From Candidatus Flexifilum affinis (GTDB taxonomy: Bacteria > Chloroflexota > Anaerolineae > Aggregatilineales > Phototrophicaceae): a stretch of DNA of 64,000 nucleotides. Under the pieces are notes generated by a model. It did not search any database. It saw nothing but the letters and a program-made list of their open reading frames with translations, and had not been told where the DNA came from. How positions within the stretch are numbered: the first letter of the stretch is position 1; every line of letters starts with the position of its first letter. Below are positions 10,481 to 20,277 of the stretch, piece by piece. Location of the stretch: the NCBI GenBank assembly GCA_016713325.1, contig JADJPJ010000030.1, positions 1-64,000 on the forward strand, given 5' to 3'. A program made the position numbers and the translations under genes.

Positions 10481-12188
10481 TTACGGCGCTCCGACCTGCC
10501 CGAAATTCGTCGCCAGCAGCGAAAAGTCCGCAATGTTGACGATATTGTCGTCGTTGAAGTCGGCCCGCGCGTCGAACTCCGGATGCCAGAACTCGCGTCC
10601 AAAAGCCGCCGCCAGGAGCGAGAAGTCGCTGATGTTGACGACGTTGTCGTTATTGGCATCACCCTCCCGCAGCGTACCCAGATCGACGATGTTGTCCCCG
10701 GCATGCAACGTCACCGTGACGGCGTTGGCCAGCGTGTGTATCTGCTTGGCGCGAATACGGTATTCGCCTGGGGGCAGGGCATACAGGCTAAACACCCCAT
10801 GCAGCGACGTGTACAGCGTATAATGCGTCGGCAATTCGCCGCCGTCTTCGCGCGTGAACGTGACGGTCAGCGGTAGCTTCCAAGTAGAGTTGGAGTGCCC
10901 CTCCAGTCCAGCGGTTCCAGTGATGAAGACGCCGGATGTCAGCGTGAAGTCGATGTTTGGAGTGATTGCGTCAGCGCTGGCCTCTACGAGAGTTGATGCC
11001 ACTGCGTCGTAGTGGCCATCGTAGTATTCCCACACCCATCCGTACCGGTAGGCGCGAAGACGGTAGCTACCCGTAGGGAGAGAGTCGAGCACATATACGC
11101 CGCTGGAATCGGTCGCGGCTGAGCCGAGAACCTGCCCGGACATGACTTCAACGGCCTCGATACTGGTCGATTCGATTGGCGTCGTGCCATCCTCTGCGAA
11201 GACGGTCCCGCTGATTGGGGCAGGCGCGCCAAGAAAGAAGTTGATATTCGGCATGTCGCTGTTTGCCGTCACATTGAGAGCATCTGCCGTGATCGAGGAA
11301 GTCCGGTCATTGTAGTACTCCAGTGCGAAACCCGGCGCGTGGGCACTGACGATGAACGGCCCTTGTAGCGCTATCGACTCATAATAGCCGTCGCTATTTG
11401 TGTAGGCTACCGTATACCAGCGACTGTTCAGGCTGTATCCGTAAACCGCAGCAGAGGCGATGGGGGTGATCCCATCGGCCTGTTTCACCCTACCTGACAT
11501 CACCGACAAACTTGTCGAGCGTGAAGTCGATCCCCATGACATATTGTTCGGAGTCAACACGAAGCAGATTGGCCCCGGTATCCCGGATCTGCTGCTCGTA
11601 ATATTCGTTGTACTTCCCTCGAACGACGCGCTCACGATGTAATTTTCCCGGAACGACTTGCACGCCGTACGTTCCGTCTGTGCCTGTTCTGAGAAAACAG
11701 TAGGATGCCGAGCCATCTCGGTGCACAGTGACTCTTGCATTGGCGATCGGTGTGATCCCGTCCGTGTGGTACGCCCGACCGCTGATTGCGCCGTATTTAT
11801 CCAGGGTGAGTTGTATGTTTGGAGTCGTCACCCCGGAGACGACCATCACAGGCCAAGCAAACGCCGAGTCGAGCCTATCCGCGTAGTATTCGGTGACGTA
11901 TCCAGCGCTGGAAGCCTGTACCCTGTATCTTCCAGCGGAGAGACTTGCAGAGTAACTACCGTCTCCCCGCGTATACGCCTGAGCAACTGCCACGTACGGG
12001 CTGCCTGCATAATCGAAAAAGGCAACGAGTGCCCCTGCGATGGGTGTCATCCCATCGGTTTCGGTGACAATGCCGCTGATACCGCCGGATTCATCTGCGC
12101 TCAGGTGCGGAATCGATGTCGGAATAGGGAAGACGATTGCCAGCAGGAGCAGAACCGTGGCAAGTGAAAAGAGAATACGCCTGTTCAA
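10481..12188 (-). CDS. Secreted multi-domain protein with carboxypeptidase-regulatory-like repeats and dockerin-like C-terminus (one frameshift)
   Basis: Begins MNRRILFSLATVLLLLAIVF, a clear signal peptide. Five or six Cna-B/carboxypeptidase-regulatory-like units follow, each of the pattern SG.V.ADG.TPI..A.V, a YTNSDG- or RGDGSY-type strand and a YYND or YYDG end. The C-terminus carries two dockerin-like calcium loops, GDANNDNVVNISDFSLL and ADFNDDNIVNIADFSLL. A single frameshift near 11500 (FTLDKF into MSGRVKQADG) splits it. The C-terminus resembles those of the two beta-helix proteins at the window start, making a family of three with one type of anchor. Probably exported and surface-bound; partner unknown. 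Confidence 0.75.
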
Positions 12189-12442
12189 TTCCTTGCCAAC
12201 CTCTCGTGACCAAGTTGTGGATCATCGGGATGGTGCGCCAAATACACTGGCGAATTTCGGCTCAGCCAGCGTATTAAACCATGAGTAACTCTTTCTATTT
12301 TATAAAGAGCGTGCAGAGTGGAAGGCCATTCAAATGACCTGTTCTGGTGTGATAACTGTCACGACATGGAGAGGGTGTGCCCATGCGCGCAGGCACAGAC
12401 AGGCCCTCCCTCGGCGCTCAGCTGCTGGATCTGTCTTCTGTG
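12189..12442. other. Intergenic gap
   Basis: Upstream region of the dockerin-like protein and downstream region of the next minus-strand gene. No promoter or RNA could be supported. Confidence 0.3.
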
Positions 12443-13320
12443 TCATTGTTCCGCAGGATCAGCAACCTCAGCCGGTTCCAGAATCAGCTCCGTGGTGGTG
12501 CTGGCGGGCGCGACGCCGGCTTCCACCTGGCTGAGGCGGGCAGCGCGCAGCGAGAACCCCAGCCGCTCGATCAGCCCGGCCAGGGCATCGGCGATCTGGG
12601 CATAGGATGTCTCGCTCAGGCCCCACTTTCGCGGCTGAACTCAACCTCGGTGTCGCGCAGCTCGTTTACGAACCAGCCGCTCAGACGCAGATCGCGCATG
12701 CCGCTCTTGTTGACCGACCGGCCCAGCCCCGCCTCGGCCACCGTCACCCGGCCGCTCACCTTGAGCACGATCGGCGCGACCTCCAGCCGGAGCAGCCGCA
12801 GGTCCAGCCGATCCTCCTCTTCCGCCCCGAACAGATCACCCCCCAGTACCTTCTTGACGACCGAGATCGCCCAGTCTTCGCCGGGGTCACTTTCGCTGCG
12901 GGCGACCCGCTCCAGGACAGAGGCAATCTCCAGGATGGCGATGCGGCGGGAGCGGCGGAGACCCCCGACGACCAGCGGCGCGAAGGTCAGCGCCAGCCAG
13001 ACGGCGAGGACGATTGGCACGGCCGCAAACGGTTCGAGGGCGAAGGACAGGATCGCCAGCAGGACGAGGGTCATGATCACCGCCAGCAGAATACCGTTGA
13101 GCACCAGCAGGCGCAGCGCACTCGACGACTCGGGGCTGTCCGGCTCGCCTTCCTGGGCCAGATCGCGCTTCAGGGCGCGCATGTTTGCGTAGTAGGACTC
13201 GACGTCCACCCCACGGGAACGACGCCGCGCCATCCAGCGCAGCGCGACGTTGACCGTGAGGAGGGAGAGCAGCCCGGAGGCCGCTCCCCCGATTAGGCTG
13301 AGGATCATCGTCTGACTCAT
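12443..13320 (-). CDS. Membrane protein of unknown function (one frameshift)
   Basis: ATG at 13320 is preceded by AAGGAG. The protein starts MSQTMILSLIGGAASGLLSLL, with one N-terminal membrane helix, a basic stretch (WMARRRSR), a pair of central helices (LLVLNGILLAVIMTLVLLAI; PIVLAVWLALTFAPLVVGG) and a cytoplasmic C-terminal half rich in Glu/Leu. A one-base shift near 12625 in a run of Cs moves the frame; the other frame continues GLSETSYAQIADALAGLIE and ends EVADPAEQ, stop at 12443. It follows the Trp-rich repeat gene by 58 bp on the same strand, so the two are probably cotranscribed. No family was recognised. Confidence 0.6.
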
Positions 13321-13378
13321 GACAGTCTCCTTGCGCCTGCCCACCAGGCGTTGTTTTATACGCGTTGTTTGACAGGCC

Positions 13379-15185
13379 TTATCGTTTCGACGAAAGCATG
13401 CCCCGAATGACCTGCGCGGTATGGCGGATATCCCCGGCAACCGACGCCCGTAGTTCTCGAATGGGTCGGACCAGATCGGCCCAGGACGCGCGAAGCTGCG
13501 TCTTGACCCGCCCCACAAAGGCGCGGATCTGCGCCATGATTTGCTGGCGGTAGCCCCGGAGTGTCGTGGCGATTCTCGTCCACACGGCGCGGATGTCGGC
13601 TCGAACCTGAGCCCACAGCGCCTTGATCTGTGCCCAGATAGCGCGCATGACTGCCGCCAGCCAGGCGCGCACGGCGATCACCACCTGCCGGACCATTCGC
13701 CATGCAGAGCGGATCGCCGCCATCACGGAGCGCCAGATCTCCAGCGCGAACCGCGCCAGACTCCCCAGCAGCGCCGCGACCATGTGCCGAACCGCCATGA
13801 AGATGCGAACGAGTCCCTGTTGTACCCATCTTATGCCGGCCGTGAGGGTATGCCAGGCCCAGGCGGACGCGCCAGATCGGCGTGACGACGGCGGAGATGA
13901 GACGCACGATGCCGTTCCACACCCAGCGGACCCCGGCGGTGATGGTGTGCGAGGCCCAGGCGGACGCGCGCCAGATCGGCGTGACGACGGCGGAGATGAG
14001 ACGCACGATGCCTTGCCACACCCATCGGACCCCGGCGGTGATGGTGTGCCATGCCCAGGCGGACGCGCGCCAGACAGGTGTGAGGAAGAACGAGACGACG
14101 CGGACGATGCCGTGGCCTACACCCAGCGGACTGCCGCAGCCATTCCGTTTCGCACCGAGACGAGCGCCCGGCCGATTGACCTCAGCAGCGCGGCGGCGCC
14201 CTGAACCACGAGGCTCCAGAGTTGGCGGAGGCCGGTGATCAGCGCGTGCCATAGGCTCACCAGGGCGCGCCAGCCGAGCGTCATCCAGCTTCGCAAGGCG
14301 CGGACCGCCTGCGCGAGACCGCGCCACAAGGTGCGCAAAGCGACCACCACCCCGTGCCAGACGGTGACCACGCCGCGCCACCCCGTTCGAATGACGGTGG
14401 CGATCCAGGTGCGAATGGCCGCCCCGAGGCGCGCCACCGCCTGCCAGATCCGGCGGACACCGGCGACCAGCGGGGTCCAGACCATCAGGAAGAGGTGGTG
14501 AAGCGCGGTCAACCCGCCGGCCACCCAACCCCAGACCGTCCGGGCAATGGTTTGCACGACGTGCCCCATCCACCGAACAGTCGCACCACCGGCGAGAACA
14601 GCCAGTGGAGGAAGCGCCCAATGCCGTCGAACACCCATTGGATGGCGGCAGCAATCAGCTCGAACACCCACGCGATGGCCTCGCCAATACGCTCCAGTGC
14701 CGATCCGATTGCGCGGCCGATAGCGTGCCAGATACGGCGACGGCATGGCGCAACCCGGCTGCCATCTGCCACAAGAAATGAAGGATGTGGACCAGATGCC
14801 GCGGAAGCGAGGCCAGCCAGCCCCACGCCATCTTCAGCACAGCGACGATCCAGGTGCCGAGCTGAGCCAGCAGAGGGGCGAGCGCCGCCGCGGCCGCGAC
14901 GAACAGCCGCCGTGCGTTGTGCATGCCCCAGCGTTCCGCGTTGACGATGGCGCGCCCCAGAGCCGCCGCCGAGGCCACGACCAACTGCACCAGCGCCCAC
15001 AGTCCCAGAGCGGCGCGGTGACGGGGGAAGGCGGCCACGGTCATTTCCCGGTTGTGCCAGGGGTTGGCGCATTCTGCGGCCCGCCCAGCGCATAGGCGGC
15101 CACGCGAAGCGCCAGGCCTTCGATCAGGCACAGCGCCATAGAGCAGCGCCGATCCCACCAGGGCGTAGATCACCAGCGGGATCAT
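13379..15185 (-). CDS. Tryptophan/alanine/arginine-rich repeat protein of unknown function (frameshifted)
   Basis: About 600 residues when the frames are joined. The start MIPLVIYALVGSALLYG is a membrane helix, and its ATG overlaps the stop of the gene before it (ATGA). The rest is a long series of amphipathic helices with regularly spaced Trp and Arg (WRGLAQAVRALRSWM, IWRSVMAAIRSAWRMV, WAQIKALWAQVRADIRAVW). Between 13857 and 14151 a 33-residue unit containing RLISAVVTPIWRASAWA and HTITAGVRWVW is repeated about three times. The end is IRGMLSSKR. Phage tape-measure proteins and membrane-coating helical proteins show similar patterns, but no specific family is claimed. Frame changes near 13850, 14110, 14560 and 14740 probably reflect sequencing indels in the repeats. 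Confidence 0.55.
13857..14151 (-). repeat. Tandem 99-bp coding repeats (33 aa)
   Basis: GCCCAGGCGGACGCG recurs at 13857, 13954 and 14053. The second-to-third distance is exactly 99 bp; the first is 97 bp because GC is missing from GCGCGCCAG, which breaks the frame. Units 1 and 2 are nearly identical at DNA level, so the duplication is recent. Confidence 0.75.
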
Positions 15186-15502
15186 CTTCTCTCAACCGGC
15201 CCTGCCGGCGCGGCTGCGTCGAACGTGTTTTCGTTGAAGGTTGCGACGGGTGGAGGAAATTCGCCCAGCGGCTCGACCGCTTCAGGCGGTTCTGGCGAGA
15301 CTGGCGCGTCAGAGATGTTCGCGTTTGCCCTCGGCTGCCCCAGAAGGTTCTGTCTCGTCGGGCGGGCTATCCGGCATGGGTCGGTCGATGGGTCCCCTCA
15401 TTCCGCTGAGATCCCGGCTGATCGGGGAGGTTCTCCGGAATCCTCAATGACCTCGGGGGTCTCTCTCTCCTGCTTCAGCATGTCCGTACCCTCTCGGCGC
15501 AT
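15182..15502 (-). CDS. Small acidic proline/glutamate-rich protein (frameshifted)
   Basis: Starts MRREGTDMLKQERETPEVIE (a second ATG at 15481) and, after frame changes near 15400 and 15310, reads PDSPPDETEPSGAAEGKRE, then PVSPEPPEAVEPLGEFPPPV and ends AAPAGPVERR with a TGA that overlaps the next ATG. The constant Pro/Glu/Asp bias across frames and the ATGA overlap support a real gene of about 105 residues coupled to the Trp-rich protein. No family is recognised; it looks disordered. Moderate to low certainty. Confidence 0.4.
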
Positions 15503-15718
15503 AGCCAATCTGGCGTACCGCCTGTTCAGAAGGTGCCGCCCGAACGTCGCCTTATTACTGAATCCTAATATATAGAAGGTCGAAGTCTGTAGTGTCGAAT
15601 GTCATCACCCGGGCCCGGCTTGTCGGGCAGCTTGTCCCGGTTCGGCGGGACTTGTGCAACGATTTGTCCTGAGACGCGTAGAAAATAGCGCCGCAAGATG
15701 TGAAAAAGGGGGCATGTA

Positions 15719-16949
15719 ATGAGACCGCACAGGATCGTGCGTCAGGTTGGGGTGTTGGGGACAGCGCTGGCGCTGCTGGTCGAGGCGGGGTCTTCGCCCA
15801 GGAGAATTTATTCGGGGTCACGTTTCCCGCCGCTCACGGGTGATTTTCCGGTCGGCATGACCATACGCAATTACACCGACGAGTCGCGGCTGGAGATCTA
15901 CACCGAGGATGCATCCGATTCGCGTATGATCCCGGTCACCTTCTACTACCTTCGCTGCGCCGGCGGCCGACGAAGCGAGCGGCGTCTATGCCACGCCCGC
16001 CGAAGTTGAAGCTTCACATCGGCGTTGGGCCTGCCGCCGTTCGTCAGCGACGCCTTTCACCCGAACTTCATCCGTGATGCCGCGGGGCAGCCCGCCGAGG
16101 GCGGCTATCCCATCCTGTTGTTCATGCCCGGCCTTCGGCACGCCGCCGCGCTTCTACGTCTCACTGCTGGAGCAGGTCGCGAGCCACGGCTATGTCGTCG
16201 CCGTTGTCGATCCGGTTTACAGCACGGCGCTGTCGCTGTTTCCCGATGGCTCCTTGTCGATGAAGCCGTGCCGCAGGGACCGGACGTCAGCACTCCCGAA
16301 CTGCGCGACGCGCTCGGCGCCTCCTGGGTGAACGACGCGCGCTTCATCCTGACACCCTGACCGCCGTCAACGCCGACGATCCGCTGCTGGCCGGGCTGTT
16401 CGATCTGACGCGCTTCGGCATGTTCGGGCACTTGCTCGGCGGCGCCGCGGCGTTTCAAATGGCGCACGACGACGATCGGTGCTGGCGGCGATCAACATGG
16501 ATTGCTCCCCATTCGGCACAGTGATCGCCGAAGGCGTCGGCAAACCGATCCTCTATATGCTCTCCGAAGAGGCGATCGCGGCCAGCACGACCATCACCGA
16601 CGAGGCGCTGGAAGCGGCCGGAATCACCCGAGAAGCGTTTGACGCCATGCTGGCCGAGCAGCTCGCGGACCGCGCCAGCCTGCTGGAGTCTTCGCCGGGC
16701 GCCTACCAGTTCGTGCTGAGCTGGCCGAAGCATAATACGTATTCCACTGATTCAGGCCTCGCACGCCGTCCGCGGGCCGCTGCTGAGTCCGAGGAGATGG
16801 TCGGCACGATCGAACCGGACCGCGCCGTGAAGGTGATCAGCGATTATGTGGTCGCCTTCTTCGACCAGCACGTCAAAGCGCGAGAAGCCGTCCGCCTGTT
16901 CAATGGCCCCGGCGCCGATTACCCGGAGGTCACGCTGGAGGTCTTGTAA
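15719..16949 (+). CDS. Secreted alpha/beta hydrolase, PAF-acetylhydrolase-like (frameshifted, nucleophile altered)
   Basis: Members of this family hydrolyse ester bonds of short-chain phospholipids or polyesters. The signal sequence runs VGVLGTALALLV then, after a frameshift, AGVFAQENLFGVTFP. The mature part has LTGDFPVGMTIRNY, MIPVTFYYP, PILLFMPGFGTPPRFYV (oxyanion region) and VASHGYVVAVVDP, then FGHLLGGAAAFQMA, where the family has GHSxGG. The nucleophile Ser codon TCG is TTG (Leu) at 16432-16434. The chain ends GPGADYPEVTLEVL. At least five frame changes occur (near 15795, 15960, 16130, 16260, 16480). Either a dead gene or, more likely given the indels, an erroneous read; a T/C error would also explain the lost serine. 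Confidence 0.65.
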
Positions 16950-17395
16950 GCTCATAATCCGAGTTGTGCCCGGCCGCGCGGGGCGGGGGCGCGGGGGCGC
17001 GGCGGCGGGGGGGGCGCGCGGCTTCACCCAACCCCGGGGGGACCGGTTCCCCCGCCCACCCACGCCGCGGTTTGACGGCCCGCCCTACGAGCGCTTCGCC
17101 TCCCGCCCGGGGAGGGGCGGCTGGAGCGCAGCGAAACGGGTAGAGGTGAAGTAATCCGTGCGCGGTCCCGCCCACCACGTTGCTTTGGCCCCCCCCCCTA
17201 CGATTTTGGGTTCCCCCCCCGGCCGGGGGGGGGGGGTTGGGCGTGTGCGAAACGGGGGGGGGTTGTCCGGGTTCCGCTTGCCCGCCTCCCCGGCGCGCGC
17301 TGGGGAGGCGGGACATCTGGCGATAATTACTTTTACAAACTTCGTCGCGCAGATTGCATATAATGAGAACGACACCACGCGGATGGAACAAAATC
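16950..17395. other. G/C-homopolymer-rich intergenic region
   Basis: Contains runs of 8-13 C or G (17189-17240, 17253-17262) and degenerate versions of the CCTCACCCC and GTAGGGGCG repeats (about 17030-17310). Such runs are hard to sequence, so the exact sequence is doubtful. No gene is supported. Confidence 0.55.
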
Positions 17396-18787
17396 ATGAG
17401 ACTGCTGTTTGCAAGATGGTTTTTGCTTTTTGCAATTGTCTTGATCACGACCGCCTTTGCTTTTCTTCCGCCGGACCGCTTCCGGGGCAGGATTTCGCCA
17501 GCCAGACGAGCGGGCGCTGGCGGCCGAACTGCTGGCCCAAAGTCAACGCCTGGCGGGTCAGCGAGAGCGTGCCGCCCTGCGCGCCACCGCCACCCTTGGA
17601 AGAAATGGCCATCGATCAGGCGGCTGACGTGCGCGGGCCGCATGGCAGCGGGAGCAGCGAGTCGACAATTTTCACCTCGACGCGCGCGGGCTGGACCCCC
17701 AGCAGCGCGCCTACAGCCTGTAGCCGGCTGGGAGACCTACGGACGACCGGCGCAGATGGAGATCGAAGAAAACGCTGCTGTCGGCAATGTGCGCTACGCC
17801 ATCAACTACTGGCGCAACTCGGAGATCCACCGCCGCGCCGCGCTCAGCCTGACGTGTCGCGAAGTGGGCGTCGCCGCCATCCCCACCGCCAGCGGCGATC
17901 GCGTGTTCATCATCGTCTCCGCGCGCGACCCGGCGTGCTGCCGGTGATGGCCGATCCGGGTGGCACAGCGTCAATATCTCCGCGAGCCTCGCGCTAGCAG
18001 CAGCGCGCACCATTGAGCCGCCATCGTCCGCCTGTTCAACGCCAACGGCCATGCGGTCAGCCGCCGTCGCAGCCCTGGCGCCATGCCGTGCCCATCCCCG
18101 CCGGGCAACGCCGGCGAGATCGGCCCTGGCGCCGATCACGGCCGGCGACGCGCAAAACCATCGCCCAGGCCGATCCCGCTGCAGGATCCGGCGGCTCCTT
18201 CCGGCGGGCAGCGCCCGGTGCTGGCCCCGACCGCCTTCCCGGCGACCGCTCCGGCCTCCCCCGCGCGCGCCACGGCGATCCATCGGCGACGGCGACGAAC
18301 ACGCTGCGCGCCGGCGGACGCCACCAACACGCTCGTCCCCACGGCGAGCCGCTGACGCCCCTCGCGCACCCGGACTTTCAAACGCCGACGCTTCCTCCAA
18401 CCGTCACGCCGACCGACATGCCCGATCCCGACCTGATCATCACCTAGCGACCGGGACAGCCGGTCGTGCGAGCGGTCAGCACTCGGCGGCCAATTCTGAC
18501 GACCATGCGGCTGATCAACGGCGTGGGCAACATGCGCCGTGACGCGTTGGCTGCAAATCGCCACCTTCCCCGGCAGAATCCTTCCGCAGAACCAGTGTCT
18601 CGTCCTGTACCGCGCGCCGGCACCAGCGTGCCCTAACTGCCGGGCTGCGCCTTTAGGGCGCAGCGCCATCCAGGTGTCCGACGATCGCGTCTTCTGATGG
18701 CCGGGACGTTCGACGCAGTTCAACGATCAGGTCAACCGCTACCTGTCCGCAGGGGGCCAGGCCAGTGCTGGTCAAGGTGGAAGGTAA
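17396..18787 (+). CDS. Secreted CAP-domain (SCP/PR1-like) protein (frameshifted)
   Basis: MRLLFARWFLLFAIVLITTAFA is a signal peptide. In mixed frames the next part reads LAAELLAQ, VNAWRVSE, LEEMAIDQAA, YGRPAQMEIEEN, AINYWRNSEIHRRAAL and CREVGVAAIPTASGDRVFII, matching the order of CAP domains (NxxR start, 'W..S..HR..L' and 'EVGV' end). A Pro/Thr-rich linker (TPTLPPTVTPTDMPDPDL) leads to a second domain, WLQIATFPGRILPQNQCLVL...CPNLPGC, that resembles lamin-tail-like C-termini of such proteins in Chloroflexota. The stop is TAA at 18785. Seven or more indels interrupt it. Function of bacterial CAP proteins is mostly unknown. Confidence 0.6.
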
Positions 18788-18812
18788 AGACAGCTCGGTC
18801 TCAAGAGTGCGA

Positions 18813-19034
18813 GGGGCGTAGGTGCGGCAATGTGCCCACTTACGTCCGTCCCCGTCGAACAGGTCGGTTAGGCTCCGCACGGGCGACACAGTCGCCCCTA
18901 ACACCCTTGATGGCGCAAAAGCGTGCGCCGTAGGGCGGGGCGAATGTGCCCACCCACGCCTGTCGCCGTCGAACAGTCGAACAGGTCGGCGGTAGTGTTC
19001 CCGCACGGGCGACACATTGTCGCCCCCTACACCC
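18813..19034. repeat. Two tandem GTAGGGGCG...CGCCCCTAC elements
   Basis: Two related copies (18813-18906 and 18930-19034) share GTGCCCAC, CGTCGAACAGGTCGG, CGCACGGGCGACACA and end CGCCCCTA(A/C)ACCC. They begin near GTAGG(T)GCGG. They belong to the same loose terminal-inverted-repeat group as the elements at 61522 and 61643. Confidence 0.6.
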
Positions 19035-19047
19035 TACGGTGGGTGGT

Positions 19048-19073
19048 ATGGGCGGGCCAGTATGCCCGCCCAT
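19048..19073. repeat. Hairpin ATGGGCGGGC / GCCCGCCCAT
   Basis: Perfect 10-bp inverted repeat with a 6-base loop, immediately after the tandem elements. The same ATGGGCGGGC motif closes the elements at 61522 and 61643. Confidence 0.6.
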
Positions 19074-19096
19074 AGATGCGTTCCGCCAACCGGTTC

Positions 19097-19137
19097 CCCC
19101 TCTCCAGAATGGAGAGGGGGCCAGGGGGTGAGGTTTG
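19097..19137. repeat. CCCCCTCTCC...GGTGAGG dispersed repeat
   Basis: CCCCCTCTCC and GGAGAGGGGG arms followed by CCAGGGGGTGAGG, just past the stop of the DrrB-like gene. Also near 39105, 41276, 33674 and 51098. Could act as a transcription terminator for the transporter genes. Confidence 0.6.
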
Positions 19138-19144
19138 CTGAGGT

Positions 19145-19966
19145 CTACTTCCGCTTGGTGCGGGAGCGCAGGCCGGTGTAGGCCCAGATGAACAGGACGA
19201 GGCCCATGGCCGCGCAGGCGCCGATGCCGCGCAGGATGATCTCGCCATCCCAGCCGGTGTTGAGGATGGTGCGCATGGCGTCGAGGATGTAGGTGATGGG
19301 GTTGATGAACGCCGCCGTCTTGATCCAGCCGGTGAGCAGGTCGTAGGGCACGAAGGTCGCCGTCAGGAACGAGAGCGGGAAGAACAGGAAGCTGGCGCCG
19401 GAGGTCGCAGCGGCGTTGCCGGTGCGCAGGGCGATGCCGACGGTGAAGCCGGAGAAGCCGACGCCGAGCAGCAGCGCGATGCCGATCACCCCCACCAGGC
19501 CGAGCGGGCCGGTCACCGGTTCCAGGCCGAGCAGCAGGGCGATGACGACGACGACGACAGTCTGCATGGCCAGCAGGATGGCGCCGGCGATCATCGGGCC
19601 GAGCAGCAGGGCGGCGCGGTTGACCGGAGTGAGCATCAGCTTGTCGAAGTAGCCGTTCTCGATGTCACGGACGATCGACTGGCCGGCCACGCTGGCGCCG
19701 CTCAGCGCCGCGCTGACGATCGACAGGGGCAGGATGAAGCCAAGGTAGCTCTGGCCGCGCAGGAAAGTTGGCGGCGCCGCTCAGTGTCGAGTTGCAGACC
19801 AGCAGGAAGAAGCCGCTGATGATCAGCGGGGCAGGATGACGCCCGGCACGCGGATGTTGGTGATGAGCGTGCGCCAGGCCATCGTCGTGACCTGAAGCAG
19901 GAACGGCATCTTTTCGGCCGGAGCGGCGGCAATGCCGGGACGAGCAGTAGTGGTAAACGCAGCCAT
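19145..19966 (-). CDS. ABC-2 type transporter permease, DrrB-like (one or two frameshifts)
   Basis: Membrane subunit of a drug or lipid exporter partnered with the ATPase upstream. ATG at 19966 follows AGGAGA. N-terminal piece: FLLQVTTMAWRTLITNIRVP, ILPPLIISGFFLLV. After frameshifts near 19835 and 19765 the rest is intact: MAGQSIVRDIENGYFDKLML (the conserved loop of this family, F-D-R/K-L), several hydrophobic helices (LLGPMIAGAILLAMQTVVVV, ALLLGVGFSGFTVGIAL), PLSFLTATFVPYDLLTGW and INPITYILDAMRTIL, which are typical of DrrB. It ends GLRSRTKRK. It lies 311 bp downstream of the ATPase, separated by a repeat element. Confidence 0.85.
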
Positions 19967-20067
19967 GGAAGGGTTCTCCTGATCGCCAGGAAAGTTTAAA
20001 GTTGAAAGTGCTGAGTTCTGGAGACAGCCGAAATGAGTGATGCCGGATCCGGATAGTTCGTGCTGCG

Positions 20068-20198
20068 CCGCCGAGGGTTAAAACCCGTCGGCTAGGCAAA
20101 GACAGGCTCACCAAAGGAGCTTAAGCTGCGCGCCTGTTTTTCGGTCCCTTCAGTGGACCTGTCGGTTCGCTAGCCGAGGCGCTTTAGCCCTCGGCGGA
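20068..20198. repeat. Nested-hairpin element (family 2) between drrA- and drrB-like genes
   Basis: Left end CCGCCGAGGGTTAAAACCC, right end GCTTTAGCCCTCGGCGG, with AAAGACAGGCTCACC and CCTTCAGTGGACCTGTCGG inside forming a second pair of arms. Relatives lie at 39333-39465 and 41420-41583. It interrupts the spacing of an otherwise compact operon. Confidence 0.75.
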
Positions 20199-20277
20199 CG
20201 TAGCCATGACGAGAGTCCGCACTGCGAAATCCGGCCAGACCCTATCTCGGTTATTCATGAGTACTCAGCCCTGCGTC

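Noticed and set aside
1..12188. Cellulosome locus
   Set aside because: Dockerin-like motifs are present, but no cohesin, scaffoldin or glycoside hydrolase is seen.
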